This document shows, piece after piece, positions 1-8,232 of a DNA stretch of 64,000 bases (within the stretch, counting starts at the first letter, position 1; each line of letters opens with the position of its first letter). A model generated the notes under the pieces. The model did not search any database and was not told the DNA's origin. It saw nothing but the letters and a program-made list of their open reading frames with translations. This DNA comes from Acrocarpospora macrocephala (GTDB lineage: Bacteria > Actinomycetota > Actinomycetes > Streptosporangiales > Streptosporangiaceae): the NCBI RefSeq assembly GCF_009687865.1, contig NZ_BLAE01000011.1, forward strand, positions 208,774-272,773. Reading direction: 5' to 3'. A program made the translations under genes and the position numbers.

Positions 1-1331
1 TTCCCTTCCTGCTCCCCGCCGCCGCCCACCTGACGCTGCGACGGCCCCCGATCGCGGCCTACACGATCACCGCACTGCTGGCGGTGGGCCGCACGCTCGT
101 ATACGACCCGTTCTACGACCCCGATTGCTGGCGGCTCTGCGACAACATCCTCCCGGCGTTCCCGAACCAGGCGGCGGCCGAGTGGCTGAGCACCTCCTGG
201 GCCGCCTTCGCGGTGGTGTTCGGCGTCGCGGCGACCACCCGCGCCATCCAGGACCACCGGCGGATGACCCCCGTCGCCCGCCGCGTGCGCGGGCTCCCCC
301 TGCCGCCCGGCGCTGTGGCGACGGCGACGTTCGCCTGCTACGGCACGGCGCTGCTCCTCGGCCCGGCCGAACGCCCGGACAACCCCCTCTACCTCGCGAT
401 CTTCTTCGCCCAAGCCGCCGCGCTCTGCTGCCTCGCCGCGGCCGTCATCTGGACGACCGTCGCGGGATGGCTCAGGCGGGCCGCGGTGGGACGCCTGGCC
501 GACGACCTCGGCTCCGCGTCCCTACAGGCGGCCCTCGGCCGGGTGACCGGCGATCCGTCCCTGACCGTCGCCTACTGGCTGCCCAGTTACGGACGCTACG
601 TGGACAGCCGGGGCGCCGAAGTCCCCGCCGAACCGGAGCAGGGGCAGGCGGTGACCTCCATCGTCAGGGAGGGCCAGCCCGTGGCGCTGATCGCGCACGA
701 CCCCGGCAGCCGGGAACTCACCGAGCGCATCGGCCCGGCGGCCCGGCTCGCCATCGACAACGAGCGGCTGCGCGCGGAGGTGCTGGCCCAGATCGCGGAC
801 CTGCGTGCCTCCCGGACCCGCGTCGTGGCGGCGGGCGACGACGCGCGCCGCAGACTCGAACGCGACCTGCACGACGGCGCGCAACAGCGCCTGCTCGCGG
901 TGGCCTTCGAGCTCAGGCTCGCCGGGGATCCCGCGGTCGACACGGTGCTCCAGGCGCTGGGGGAACTCCGGGAGCTGGCCCACGGCATCTTCCCCGTCAT
1001 CCTCGAGGAGACCGGAATCGAGGGCGCGTTGTGGTCGCTCGCCGACCGGGCGCCGTTCCCGGTCGAGATCTCCGAACTCCCCGGCGTACGCTTCCCGCCC
1101 GCCGTCGAGCGGGCCGTCTACCTGATCGCGGACCACTTGGCGAAAGCGGCCACGGGACCGCTGAACCTGCGCGTGGAAGCCCGGGAAGACGTGCTCACCC
1201 TGGAGGCGACGGGAGCCGTCCCCCGCCTGCCCGGCCACCTCGGCGACCGCGCGGGCGCCCTCAGCGGCCGGGTGACGGCGACCGCCGATCACATCCGCGT
1301 GGAGATTCCCCTCGCCGGGGCTACGATGTGA
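1..1331 (+). CDS. Sensor histidine kinase (NarL/LiaS-type), 5' end cut by the window edge
   Basis: The frame is open from the first bases of the window, so the GTG at 84 is probably internal and the N-terminus lies outside. The visible part starts with hydrophobic, membrane-like segments. A HisKA_3 dimerisation region follows, with the phospho-acceptor motif [20 protein letters not shown] near 866-925. The family autophosphorylates this His and passes the phosphate to a NarL/LuxR response regulator, here the next gene, whose start lies within 25 bases of this stop. The C-terminal ATPase region looks degenerate: the N-box reads [10 protein letters not shown] without the usual Asn, and no DDGxG box is visible. 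ATP binding may therefore be altered or lost. It is most likely the sensor of a two-component pair with an unknown signal. Confidence 0.8.
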   Translation, partial: PFLLPAAAHLTLRRPPIAAYTITALLAVGRTLVYDPFYDPDCWRLCDNILPAFPNQAAAEWLSTSWAAFAVVFGVAATTRAIQDHRRMTPVARRVRGLPLPPGAVATATFACYGTALLLGPAERPDNPLYLAIFFAQAAALCCLAAAVIWTTVAGWLRRAAVGRLADDLGSASLQAALGRVTGDPSLTVAYWLPSYGRYVDSRGAEVPAEPEQGQAVTSIVREGQPVALIAHDPGSRELTERIGPAARLAIDNERLRAEVLAQIADLRASRTRVVAAGDDARRRLERDLHDGAQQRLLAVAFELRLAGDPAVDTVLQALGELRELAHGIFPVILEETGIEGALWSLADRAPFPVEISELPGVRFPPAVERAVYLIADHLAKAATGPLNLRVEAREDVLTLEATGAVPRLPGHLGDRAGALSGRVTATADHIRVEIPLAGATM

Positions 1332-1354
1332 GCCCCCATGTGAGCGGAGATCTC

Positions 1355-2005
1355 ATGCGCGTGGTGGTGGCGGATGACTCGCTGCTGACCCGGGCCGGCG
1401 TGGCGTACCTCCTCAAGCAGTCCGGTTATACCGTGGCCGCGGAGGTGGACGACGCCGGCACGCTCCTGGCGGCCGTGCGCGCGGAGGAACCCGACCTGGT
1501 CGTGGTCGACATCCGGATGCCCCCGACCCACACCGACGAGGGGCTGGTCGCCGCCGAACGCATCAGGGCCGACCATCCGCGCGTCGGCGTGCTCGTGCTC
1601 TCGCAGTACGTCGAGCCCGCCTACGCGATGCGCCTCCTGCGCGACCACCCGGAACGCGTCGGCTACCTCCTCAAGGAACGCGTCTTCGACCAGGCCATCC
1701 TGGTCGACGCGCTCCGCCGCCTCGCCGACGGCGAAACGGTCATCGACCCCACGATCGTCTCCCGGCTCCTGGGCAGGCAGCGCGCGAAGGACCCCCTCGC
1801 GGCCCTGACCGCCCGCGAGCGCGAGGTGCTCGCCCTGCTCGCGGAAGGCCTGTCGAACAAGGCCATCGCCGCCCGCCTCACCATCACGGAACGCACCGTG
1901 GAGGCGCACGTGGCGCAGATCTTCGGCAAGCTGGGCCTGCTCGACGACCCGAGCTCGCATCGCCGGGTCCTCGCCGTCCTCGCCTTCATCCGCTCGGGCG
2001 GCTGA
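1355..2005 (+). CDS. NarL/LuxR-family response regulator
   Basis: This 216-residue protein has a receiver domain (about 1-120) with the acidic pair ADD at 6-8, the phospho-acceptor Asp52 in VVVDIRMPP and the conserved Lys in YLLKE near 105. A LuxR/GerE helix-turn-helix follows (about 150-205, [21 protein letters not shown]). I chose the ATG at 1355 because GGAGA lies at the right distance; GTG codons at 1328 and 1340 are in frame but poorer. It is the cognate partner of the kinase just upstream and would bind DNA when phosphorylated. The target genes are not evident, although the downstream protease is a candidate by position only. Confidence 0.9.
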   Translation: MRVVVADDSLLTRAGVAYLLKQSGYTVAAEVDDAGTLLAAVRAEEPDLVVVDIRMPPTHTDEGLVAAERIRADHPRVGVLVLSQYVEPAYAMRLLRDHPERVGYLLKERVFDQAILVDALRRLADGETVIDPTIVSRLLGRQRAKDPLAALTAREREVLALLAEGLSNKAIAARLTITERTVEAHVAQIFGKLGLLDDPSSHRRVLAVLAFIRSGG

Positions 2006-2055
2006 GCTCACCGTCGCGTTCATGTCACACCTTGGCCTCAACTTTCTGGCGGTCT

Positions 2056-2086
2056 TTGACGCGGGGTGTCAATGCCGAAATATGTG
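2056..2086 (+). promoter_or_regulatory. Candidate promoter of the secreted protease
   Basis: A TTGACG -35 box at 2056-2061 is followed after 17-19 bases by an AT-rich GAAATATGTG stretch that could hold the -10. It lies in the 143-base gap before the protease and about 65 bases upstream of its start. The -10 match is weak. Confidence 0.35.
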
Positions 2087-2148
2087 CTGCGCGGCAGATC
2101 CGTACCGATCTGTTTGTTTATGTTCTCCTGCCCACAGGGAGGTGGCAG

Positions 2149-3864
2149 TTGAAACGTCTTCTCGCCCTCACCGCCGTCGTCGCGTTAGGCGCGGCGGCTC
2201 TGACGGCGCCGGCTCAGGCGGCACCCTCGTCAGCCGAGCCCGCGACCAGCAAGGAGTATGTGGTCCTTTACAAGGAGGGAGCCAGCGCGGCCGATGCCCA
2301 AAAGGCGATCCAGGCGGCCGGCGGCACCATTGTGAAGGTCAACACCGCGGTCGGGCTGGCCACGGTCAGCACCACCAACGCCGGCTTCGTCGACGCGATC
2401 AAGAACAACGCGGCCATCGACGGCGTCGCCGGTAACCGCGTCATCGGCGCGGCCCCGGAAACCGCCCGAGTCAAGGCCGACGTCCGCAAGGCCATCGAGG
2501 CCAAGGCCGTCGAGAAGGAAGGCCGGGGCAACGGCAAGTTCCCCAAGTGGAACCGCAAGCCGTCCGCCGAGCCGCTGGACGACCTGCAGTGGGACCTCGA
2601 CCAGATGAAGGCCAACGAGGCGCACAAGTACGAGCAGGGCGACAAGCGCGTGCTCGTCGGCATCCTCGACACCGGCGTCGACGGCACGCACCCCGACATC
2701 GCCCCCAACTTCAGCAACGCGCTCAGCCGCAACTTCACCGTCGACATCCCGACCGACGCCAACGGCGACCGGATCGACGGGCCGTGCGCCGAAGAGCCCG
2801 ACGCCTCCTGCAACGACCCGGCGAACGTGGACGAGGACGGGCACGGCACGCACGTCGCCTCCTCGATCGCCTCGCCGCTGAACAAGCTGGGCGTGGCGGG
2901 CGTGGCCCCCAACGTCACGATCGTCAACATCCGGGCCGGTCAGGACTCGGGCTACTTCTTCCTGCAGCCCTCGGTGGACGCGCTCACCTACGCCGGTGAC
3001 ATCGGCATCGACGTGGTCAACATGAGCTACTACATCGACCCGTGGCTGTTCAACTGCGTCGACAACGCGGCCGACTCGCCGGCCGACCAGCTGGAGCAGG
3101 CCACCATCATCAAGGCCACCCAGCGGGCGCTCAACTACGCGCACCGCAAGGGCGTGACCCTGATCGCGGCGGCCGGGAACGGCGCCAGCGACTACACCAA
3201 GACGCTGGTCGACGCCTCCTCGCCGGACTTCGCCTCCACGCCGGGCGAGGCGCCGCGCAGCAGGACGATCCCGACGAGCTGCATCTCGATGCCGAGCGAG
3301 GGCGACCACGTGGTGCCGGTCTCCTCCACCGGTATCAGCACCCGCAAGTCGTACTACTCCGACCACGGCAACGGGTACATCGCCGTGGCCGCGCCCGGTG
3401 GCGACGTGTACGACACGCCGGGCAACACCCGGGACATCACCAAGGCGACGCTCTCGGCGTACCCCGAATCGCTGGCCCGCGCCAACGGGGAGATCGACGA
3501 GAACGGCGACCCGACGGTCGAGTATGTGGTGAAGGACTGCCGGGGCAGCGTCTGCGCGTACTACCAGTACCTGCAGGGCACCTCGATGGCCTCGCCCCGC
3601 GCGGTCGGCGTGGCGGCCCTGATCGTCAGCAAGTACGGCCGCAACGGCCGGGGCGGCTTCGGCATGGACCCGGACGACGTGGAGCGCGTGCTCAAGGCCA
3701 CCGCCACCGACACCCGGTGCCCGGCCGGCGGCACCTACACCTACACCCGCCACCTGCCGAGCGGCGCCACCGTGACCGCGACGCACACCTGTGAGGGTGG
3801 GAAGAGCAACAACGGCTTCTACGGTCAGGGCATCGTCAACGCCCTGCGCGCCGTGGGCCACTAA
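2149..3864 (+). CDS. Secreted subtilisin-like serine protease (peptidase S8)
   Basis: I place the start at TTG 2149, preceded by a strong GGGAGGTGG ribosome site; the frame is open further upstream, but without a comparable site. The 571-residue product starts with a Sec signal peptide (KRLLALTAVVALGAAALTAP, cleavage near AQA-A). A propeptide of the I9 inhibitor type follows (EYVVLYKEGASAADAQKAIQ). The catalytic triad is visible: Asp174 in ILDTGVDGTHPD, His232 in DGHGTHVAS and Ser479 in GTSMASPRA, with the oxyanion Asn in AAAGNGASD. The enzyme is exported and hydrolyses extracellular protein, with the propeptide removed on maturation. It stands alone, ends in a hairpin terminator and has no extra C-terminal domain. 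The biological substrate is unknown. Confidence 0.93.
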   Translation: MKRLLALTAVVALGAAALTAPAQAAPSSAEPATSKEYVVLYKEGASAADAQKAIQAAGGTIVKVNTAVGLATVSTTNAGFVDAIKNNAAIDGVAGNRVIGAAPETARVKADVRKAIEAKAVEKEGRGNGKFPKWNRKPSAEPLDDLQWDLDQMKANEAHKYEQGDKRVLVGILDTGVDGTHPDIAPNFSNALSRNFTVDIPTDANGDRIDGPCAEEPDASCNDPANVDEDGHGTHVASSIASPLNKLGVAGVAPNVTIVNIRAGQDSGYFFLQPSVDALTYAGDIGIDVVNMSYYIDPWLFNCVDNAADSPADQLEQATIIKATQRALNYAHRKGVTLIAAAGNGASDYTKTLVDASSPDFASTPGEAPRSRTIPTSCISMPSEGDHVVPVSSTGISTRKSYYSDHGNGYIAVAAPGGDVYDTPGNTRDITKATLSAYPESLARANGEIDENGDPTVEYVVKDCRGSVCAYYQYLQGTSMASPRAVGVAALIVSKYGRNGRGGFGMDPDDVERVLKATATDTRCPAGGTYTYTRHLPSGATVTATHTCEGGKSNNGFYGQGIVNALRAVGH

Positions 3865-3870
3865 CCCCCG

Positions 3871-3904
3871 AGAGGCCCGCTCCCCTACCGGGGGGCGGGC
3901 CTCT
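3871..3904. terminator. Bidirectional hairpin terminator between protease and lysS
   Basis: An inverted repeat (AGAGGCCCGCTCCCC against GGGGGGCGGGCCTCT) forms a long GC-rich stem with a tiny loop, directly after the protease stop (3864) and before the end of the convergent lysS (3913). No clean T-run is present, which is common in actinomycete terminators. Confidence 0.8.
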
Positions 3905-3912
3905 TCATGTGC

Positions 3913-5631
3913 TCAGGCGCTGAGCAGCTTGCGGATGCGGGCGGCGCCCACCGCCAGGAGCAGCGTCGGCAGCCGGGGGCCGGTGTCGCGGCCGACCAGC
4001 AGGTGGTAGAGGAGCGCGAAGAACGCCCGCTGGGCCACCTTGATCTCCGGCGTGGGAGGCGCGTCCAGGGTGAGTCCCTGCTGGAGCTTGGGCACGCCGT
4101 ACACCAGGTTGGTGAGGCCCTCCAGGGACCAGTGCGCGTCCAGGCCCTCCAGCAGCAGGCGCAGCATGTTCCGCTCGGTGTCGCCGAGCCCGGCCAGCAG
4201 CGCCGTGTCGGGCTCCTCGCGCACCTGGGTGCGCTGGTCGGCGTCCATCTTCGTCTCCACCCACGCCTGCGCGCGGTCCAGCCGCGGCCGGACCTCCGCC
4301 AGCGAGGAGACCGGGTCGGCAGGGTCGAGGTCGCGCAGGATGCGCAGGATCTGCTCCTCGTGCCCGGTGGTCACGTCGACGATCGAGGCGAGCGTCCGGT
4401 ACGGCACCGGCCGGGGCGTGCGCGGCAGCTCGCCCGTGGCCGTGCGGGCGGCGCGGCCGAAGGGGGCCACGTCGGCGGGGGGCGCCGAGCCGTCCTCGAT
4501 CTTGCGGCCGAGGGTGTCCCACTCGTCGTAGAGCCGGTAGATCTCCTGGTCGAAGGCGATCTTGAAGGACTGGTTGGGGCGGCGGCGCGCGTAGAGCCAG
4601 CGCAGGACCGGCGCCTCCATGATCTCCAGCGCGTCGGCCGGGGTCGGCACCGCGCCTCTGGAGCTGCTCATCTTGGCCATGCCGCTGATGCCGACGAAGG
4701 CGTACATCGGGCCGATGGGCGGGTCCTGGCCGAACACCTCGCGGACGAGCTGGCCGCCGACCACGAACGAGGAGCCGGGCGAGCTGTGGTCGACGCCGGA
4801 CGGCTCGAAGACCACGCCCTCATACGCCCAGCGCATCGGCCAGTCGACCTTCCACACCAGCTTGCCCCGGTTGTGCTCCGACAGCCGCACGGTCTCGGCG
4901 TGCCCATTGGCGCAGACATAGGACATCTCGGTGGTCTCCTCGTCGTAGGAGGTCACCGTGGTCGTGTCCTTGTCGCAGAACGAGCAGTACGGCTTGTAGG
5001 GGAAATATCCCGCCGCGGTGGCGCCGTCGTCCTCGGTGGCAGCGCCGGAGCCCTCGGCCGCGGCCAGCGCCGCCTCCTGGCTCGCCTCGTCCGCGCCCTG
5101 CGGCACGACCGCGCCGGGCTTGGCCTTGGTCCGGTAGCGGCCCAGGACGGCGTCGATGCGCCCGCGCTCCCGCATCGCCAGCAGGATCTGGTCCCGGTAG
5201 GCGCCGGAGGTGTAACGCTCGGTCTGGCTGATGCCGTGCACCTCGATGCCCAGCTCCTTCAGCGCCGCCACCATCGGGGCCTTGAAGTGCTCGGCCCAGG
5301 TCGCGTACGGACTGCCGGTCGGCGCCGGGACGGTGGTCAGCGGCTTGCCGATGTGCTCCGCCCAGGACGGGTCGACACCGGCGGGAACCTTGCGGAACCG
5401 GTCGTAGTCATCCCACGACAGCAGATGCACGCACTCATACCCCCGCCTGCGGATCTCATCGGCCACCAGATGCGGCGTCATCACCTCACGCAGGTTCCCC
5501 AGGTGGATCGGCCCCGACGGGCTGAGACCCGAGGCGCAGACGATGGGTTTGCCGGCACCCCGGCGCTCCGCTTCCGCGATGACCTCGTCCGCGAAGCGAG
5601 AAACCCAGTCGACCTCGTTACGCTCAGCCAC
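3913..5631 (-). CDS. lysS: Class I lysyl-tRNA synthetase
   Basis: This enzyme charges tRNA-Lys with lysine in the cytoplasm. Class I signature motifs are clear: the HIGH-type motif in SGLSPSGPIHLGNLRE near the N-terminus and the KMSKS-type motif KMSSSRG in the middle. Between them lies a Cys-rich, probably zinc-binding insert (YCSFCDKD and YVCANGH). The rest matches the all-helical anticodon-binding end. The GTG at 5631 has GGAAGGA about 10 bases upstream and gives 572 residues starting VAERNEVDWVSRF, close to what I recall for actinobacterial homologues. An in-frame GTG at 5697 would add 22 residues. Many actinomycetes use this class I enzyme, also called LysK, instead of or beside class II. 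It converges on the protease across a shared terminator and lies 79 bases behind the short flavoprotein gene. Confidence 0.93.
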   Translation of the reverse strand: MAERNEVDWVSRFADEVIAEAERRGAGKPIVCASGLSPSGPIHLGNLREVMTPHLVADEIRRRGYECVHLLSWDDYDRFRKVPAGVDPSWAEHIGKPLTTVPAPTGSPYATWAEHFKAPMVAALKELGIEVHGISQTERYTSGAYRDQILLAMRERGRIDAVLGRYRTKAKPGAVVPQGADEASQEAALAAAEGSGAATEDDGATAAGYFPYKPYCSFCDKDTTTVTSYDEETTEMSYVCANGHAETVRLSEHNRGKLVWKVDWPMRWAYEGVVFEPSGVDHSSPGSSFVVGGQLVREVFGQDPPIGPMYAFVGISGMAKMSSSRGAVPTPADALEIMEAPVLRWLYARRRPNQSFKIAFDQEIYRLYDEWDTLGRKIEDGSAPPADVAPFGRAARTATGELPRTPRPVPYRTLASIVDVTTGHEEQILRILRDLDPADPVSSLAEVRPRLDRAQAWVETKMDADQRTQVREEPDTALLAGLGDTERNMLRLLLEGLDAHWSLEGLTNLVYGVPKLQQGLTLDAPPTPEIKVAQRAFFALLYHLLVGRDTGPRLPTLLLAVGAARIRKLLSA

Positions 5632-5710
5632 GATCGAATAGTCCTTCCAGGAACCGTCCCACGATGTACGGCCAAGCCTACCGGGACCGGCCACCACCCC
5701 CCGGCCATGA

Positions 5711-6325
5711 TCAGGACGGCAGCCCTAACTTGATCGTGGTGTTCGTTATGGCGGTATGGGCCTGGGATATCGCCGTGGAGATGGCCGTGACCGGTCGGCC
5801 GTTGTCGATCGTGGAGGCGGCCGTGTCGAGGAGGGCTTCGGCGGTGCGGAGGGCGGTGGTGAGTTCGGTGAGCCGTTCGGGGACGGGCGCGGGAAGCCAG
5901 GGAGCGAGTTCGGACCAGGTTCGGGTGGCCTCGGTCAGGATGCGTTTGGCGATGCCCAGGTCGATCGCGGCGTTGAGGAGCGGGGCGAGGGGGCCCGGGC
6001 GCGTGGGTGGGTGATCGGTGGGCCATCGTCCGGACAGGACGTCGTCGAAGGGGCCGTCGCAGGCGCGGAGGGATTCGACGGTGAGGGTGTGGGCGCGGTA
6101 GCGCTGGGCCAGGGCGGGGTCGGCTGTCGCGAGGGTGAGCAGGACCTTTGTCAGGATGCGTGCGCTCACGTCGGCCCCGCCGGATGAGCGGGGAACCCTG
6201 ATCGCGAGCAGGCCGCTGGCCTGGAGCGTGGCGTCGTTGAAGGTGGCCGTGAGGGCGCGGGCGGCGGCGAGGGCTTCGAAGCCGTCCGCGAGTACGGGGG
6301 CCGCGCGGCGAAGGGACAGGGCCAT
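5711..6325 (-). CDS. Shortened acyl-CoA-dehydrogenase/SfnB-DszC-like protein, probably internally deleted
   Basis: The ATG at 6325 has a near-perfect AGGAGGTG ribosome site and gives 204 residues, about half the usual 380-410 for this flavoprotein fold. The first ~90 residues resemble the N-terminal helical domain (GLLAIRVPRSSGGADVS, then LATADPALAQRY). The last ~90 resemble the C-terminal helical domain (AAIDLGIAKRILTEATRTW). The middle beta-barrel that holds most flavin contacts is missing, so FMN/FAD binding is doubtful. Related full-length proteins (SfnB, DszC) oxidise organosulphur compounds with reduced flavin, which fits the SAM-riboswitch operon that diverges from it. It may be a remnant of an in-frame deletion, or a short protein kept for another role. 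It lies upstream of lysS on the same strand. Confidence 0.55.
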   Translation of the reverse strand: MALSLRRAAPVLADGFEALAAARALTATFNDATLQASGLLAIRVPRSSGGADVSARILTKVLLTLATADPALAQRYRAHTLTVESLRACDGPFDDVLSGRWPTDHPPTRPGPLAPLLNAAIDLGIAKRILTEATRTWSELAPWLPAPVPERLTELTTALRTAEALLDTAASTIDNGRPVTAISTAISQAHTAITNTTIKLGLPS

Positions 6326-6357
6326 GGTCCACCTCCTGAAGGATTTCATGTATATCA

Positions 6358-6425
6358 GGTAGGCAATACTCATAAAAAGCCTGTTGACGGCAAAACCCTT
6401 ATTTCCTACAGTCTAAGTAGGTAAT
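6358..6425 (+). promoter_or_regulatory. Promoter and candidate operator of the SAM-riboswitch operon
   Basis: A TTGACG -35 (6384-6389) and TACAGT -10 (6407-6412) are separated by 17 bases, a good housekeeping-sigma promoter reading into the riboswitch. An imperfect inverted repeat, ATTTCCTAC (6401-6409) and GTAGGTAAT (6417-6425) with seven bases between, overlaps the -10 and likely start site, as a repressor operator would. A further half-site, GGTAGGCAATA, lies at 6358-6368 towards the divergent gene. The same half-site recurs near 56541 and 56633. No regulator that binds it is encoded nearby. Confidence 0.65.
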
Positions 6426-6526
6426 GAGAGCCGACGCCAAGCCCCGGCTGGTCGGCCGGCAACCCCCGCGCTCGCATGGGGTGCCCCGGGGAAACCTGGC
6501 GGCGAGCGACCGCTTCGCCGCAAAGC
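6422..6526 (+). promoter_or_regulatory. SAM-IV-type S-adenosylmethionine riboswitch
   Basis: The leader carries the conserved blocks I associate with the actinobacterial SAM-IV class: CGCCAAGCCCCGGCTGG, then GGCCGGCAACCC, then ATGGGGTGCCCCGGGG. They fold into a CCGGC/GCCGG hairpin and an ACCCC/GGGGT hairpin, followed by the CAAAGCGCGGGCC tail. The promoter's -10 lies just upstream and the lipoprotein gene starts about 65 bases downstream. High S-adenosylmethionine should switch the operon off, which ties the transporter and monooxygenases to sulphur or methionine supply. The exact 3' boundary and the SAM-IV versus SAM-I/IV subclass need a covariance-model search. An open frame runs through this RNA but is not a real N-terminal extension. 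Confidence 0.85.
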
Positions 6527-6560
6527 GCGGGCCTCCGGGCTCATGGTCGTGGAGGCCCGC
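6527..6560 (+). promoter_or_regulatory. Hairpin after the riboswitch (likely expression platform)
   Basis: GCGGGCCTCC (6527-6536) pairs perfectly with GGAGGCCCGC (6551-6560) around a 14-base loop. The first arm overlaps the 3' tail of the SAM-IV-like aptamer, so ligand binding could decide whether this stem forms. No T-run follows, so it may act as a U-poor terminator or by controlling access to the ribosome site at about 6576-6585. Confidence 0.6.
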
Positions 6561-6591
6561 TCCGGCGTGCCTCCCGGAGAAGGTGATCTCC

Positions 6592-8232
6592 TTGTCCCTC
6601 AACCGCCGCCTCGCCATCCCGGTGCTGACAGTCCTGTTAGCGCTCACCGCCTGTGGCACCTCGGCCACCCCGGCAGCCCAGGCCCCGGCTGGAGCGCCCG
6701 CCAAGGGCGGAACGCTCGTCTTCGGCGTCAACACCGAGCCGATCAACCTGGACCCGCACGCCAGCCCGCAGGACGTGACCGGCCTGTTCACCCGTCCCGT
6801 GCTCGACTCGCTGGTGGCGCTCGACGACAAGGGCGGCATTCACCCCTGGCTGGCCACCTCGTGGGAGATCTCCGCGGACGGGAAGACCTACACCTTCAAG
6901 CTGCGCGAGGGAGTGAAGTTCAGCGACGGAGGCGTCTTCGACGGGGCGGCGGTCAAGGCCAACCTGGACCACATCGTCGATCCGAAGACCAAGTCGCAGC
7001 TGGCCGCCGCCGCCTTCGGGCCGTACGAGGGCACGAAGGTGATCGACGCGCAGACCGTGGAGGTGTCGTTCAGCAAGCCGTACTCGCCGTTCCTGGCGGC
7101 GCTGGCCACCGCGTACTTCGGGATCCAGTCGCCGACGGCGCTGGCCGAAGGGCCGGAGGCGCTGGCGAAGAAGGTGGTGGGGACGGGGCCGTTCGTCATC
7201 GACGCCTTCGTGCCCCACCAGGGCATCACCTATCACCGCAACCCGGACTACAACTGGGCTCCGGAGGGCGCCAAGCACACCGGTCCGGCGTACCTGGAGA
7301 AGCTGGAGATCAAGGTTCTCACCGAGGACGCGGTCCGGCTGGGCGCGCTCACCAGCGGCCAGATCGACGCGATCGCCAGCGTGCCGCCGGTCAACGTCAA
7401 GCAGGTGGAGGCCGATCCCAAGCTGACCATCGTGCGCAAGCAGGCGCCGGGCGGCAACTACAACTACTACCCGAACACCGCCAAGGGGGTTTTCGCCGAC
7501 CAGAAGGTCCGGCAGGCGTTCCGGGACGGCATCGACTTCGCGACCATCGTCGGCAAGCTCTACTTCGGCACCTTCGACCCGGCGTTCAGCCCGGTCTCCC
7601 CGGCCACCCACGGCTACGACGCGGCGACCGAGTCCCAGTGGCGTTACGACCCCGAGGGCGCGGGCCGGCTGCTGGACGAGGCGGGCTGGACGGCCAAGGA
7701 CGCCGAGGGTTACCGCACCAAGGACGGCGCGCGGCTGACCGTGCGCTGGCCGTTCCTGAAGTCGTTCGCCCGGGAGCAGCGCGGCACGCTGGCCGAGCAG
7801 ATCCAGGCCGAGGCGAAGAAGATCGGCTTCGAGGTGGTCTTCACCGACGTGACGGCCACGGACTTCGCGCCCAAGGCCATCGCCGGTGACTACGACCTGA
7901 TCGACTTCAGCTGGCAGCGCGCGGACGGGGACACGTTGCGCAACCTGTTCGCCATCTCCAACATCCCGAGCGGCACGTTCTTCGGGCAGAACCTGGCCCG
8001 CTACGAGGACGCCGAGGTGGACGGCTGGCTGAGCGACTCGCTGGCCACCACGGACCTGGCCGAGCGGGCCGCCCTGTACGCCAAGATCCAGCAGAAGGTG
8101 AACACCGACGCGGTGGTCTTCCCTGTGTACGTCTTCAACTACCTGCTGGGCGTGTCGAAGAACGTCCGGGACATCGCCTGGGAGCCGCAGGCGTACCCGA
8201 CCTTCTACGACGCCTGGGTGTCCAAGGCATGA
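6592..8232 (+). CDS. ABC transporter substrate-binding lipoprotein (family 5, peptide/nickel type)
   Basis: The TTG at 6592 follows GGAGAAGGTG; a GTG at 6583 is an alternative. The 546-residue product has a lipoprotein signal with lipobox LTAC, so the mature protein is anchored outside the membrane by its Cys. The body is a family 5 solute-binding fold: GGTLVFGVNTEPINLDPH, then HPWLATSWEISADGKTYTFKLREGVKF. It captures the ligand for the two permeases that follow. Family 5 proteins bind peptides, nickel chelates, opines or other small molecules, so the fold alone does not give the substrate. The SAM riboswitch and the monooxygenases in the operon suggest an organosulphur compound (inference). 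It is a clear paralogue of the lipoprotein at 19614-21287. Confidence 0.88.
   Translation: MSLNRRLAIPVLTVLLALTACGTSATPAAQAPAGAPAKGGTLVFGVNTEPINLDPHASPQDVTGLFTRPVLDSLVALDDKGGIHPWLATSWEISADGKTYTFKLREGVKFSDGGVFDGAAVKANLDHIVDPKTKSQLAAAAFGPYEGTKVIDAQTVEVSFSKPYSPFLAALATAYFGIQSPTALAEGPEALAKKVVGTGPFVIDAFVPHQGITYHRNPDYNWAPEGAKHTGPAYLEKLEIKVLTEDAVRLGALTSGQIDAIASVPPVNVKQVEADPKLTIVRKQAPGGNYNYYPNTAKGVFADQKVRQAFRDGIDFATIVGKLYFGTFDPAFSPVSPATHGYDAATESQWRYDPEGAGRLLDEAGWTAKDAEGYRTKDGARLTVRWPFLKSFAREQRGTLAEQIQAEAKKIGFEVVFTDVTATDFAPKAIAGDYDLIDFSWQRADGDTLRNLFAISNIPSGTFFGQNLARYEDAEVDGWLSDSLATTDLAERAALYAKIQQKVNTDAVVFPVYVFNYLLGVSKNVRDIAWEPQAYPTFYDAWVSKA

Noticed and set aside
2230-3861. 543-codon frame antisense to the protease
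   Set aside because: Composition is Val/Arg/Gly-rich shadow sequence and the sense strand has a complete catalytic triad.
6527-6560. Classical intrinsic terminator after the riboswitch
   Set aside because: The stem is perfect but no T-run follows, so I call it an expression-platform hairpin of undecided mechanism.
6424-6591. N-terminal extension of the first lipoprotein starting at ATG 6424
   Set aside because: This stretch is the SAM-IV-like aptamer and its hairpin. The lipoprotein signal starts at 6592, and an extension would bury it.
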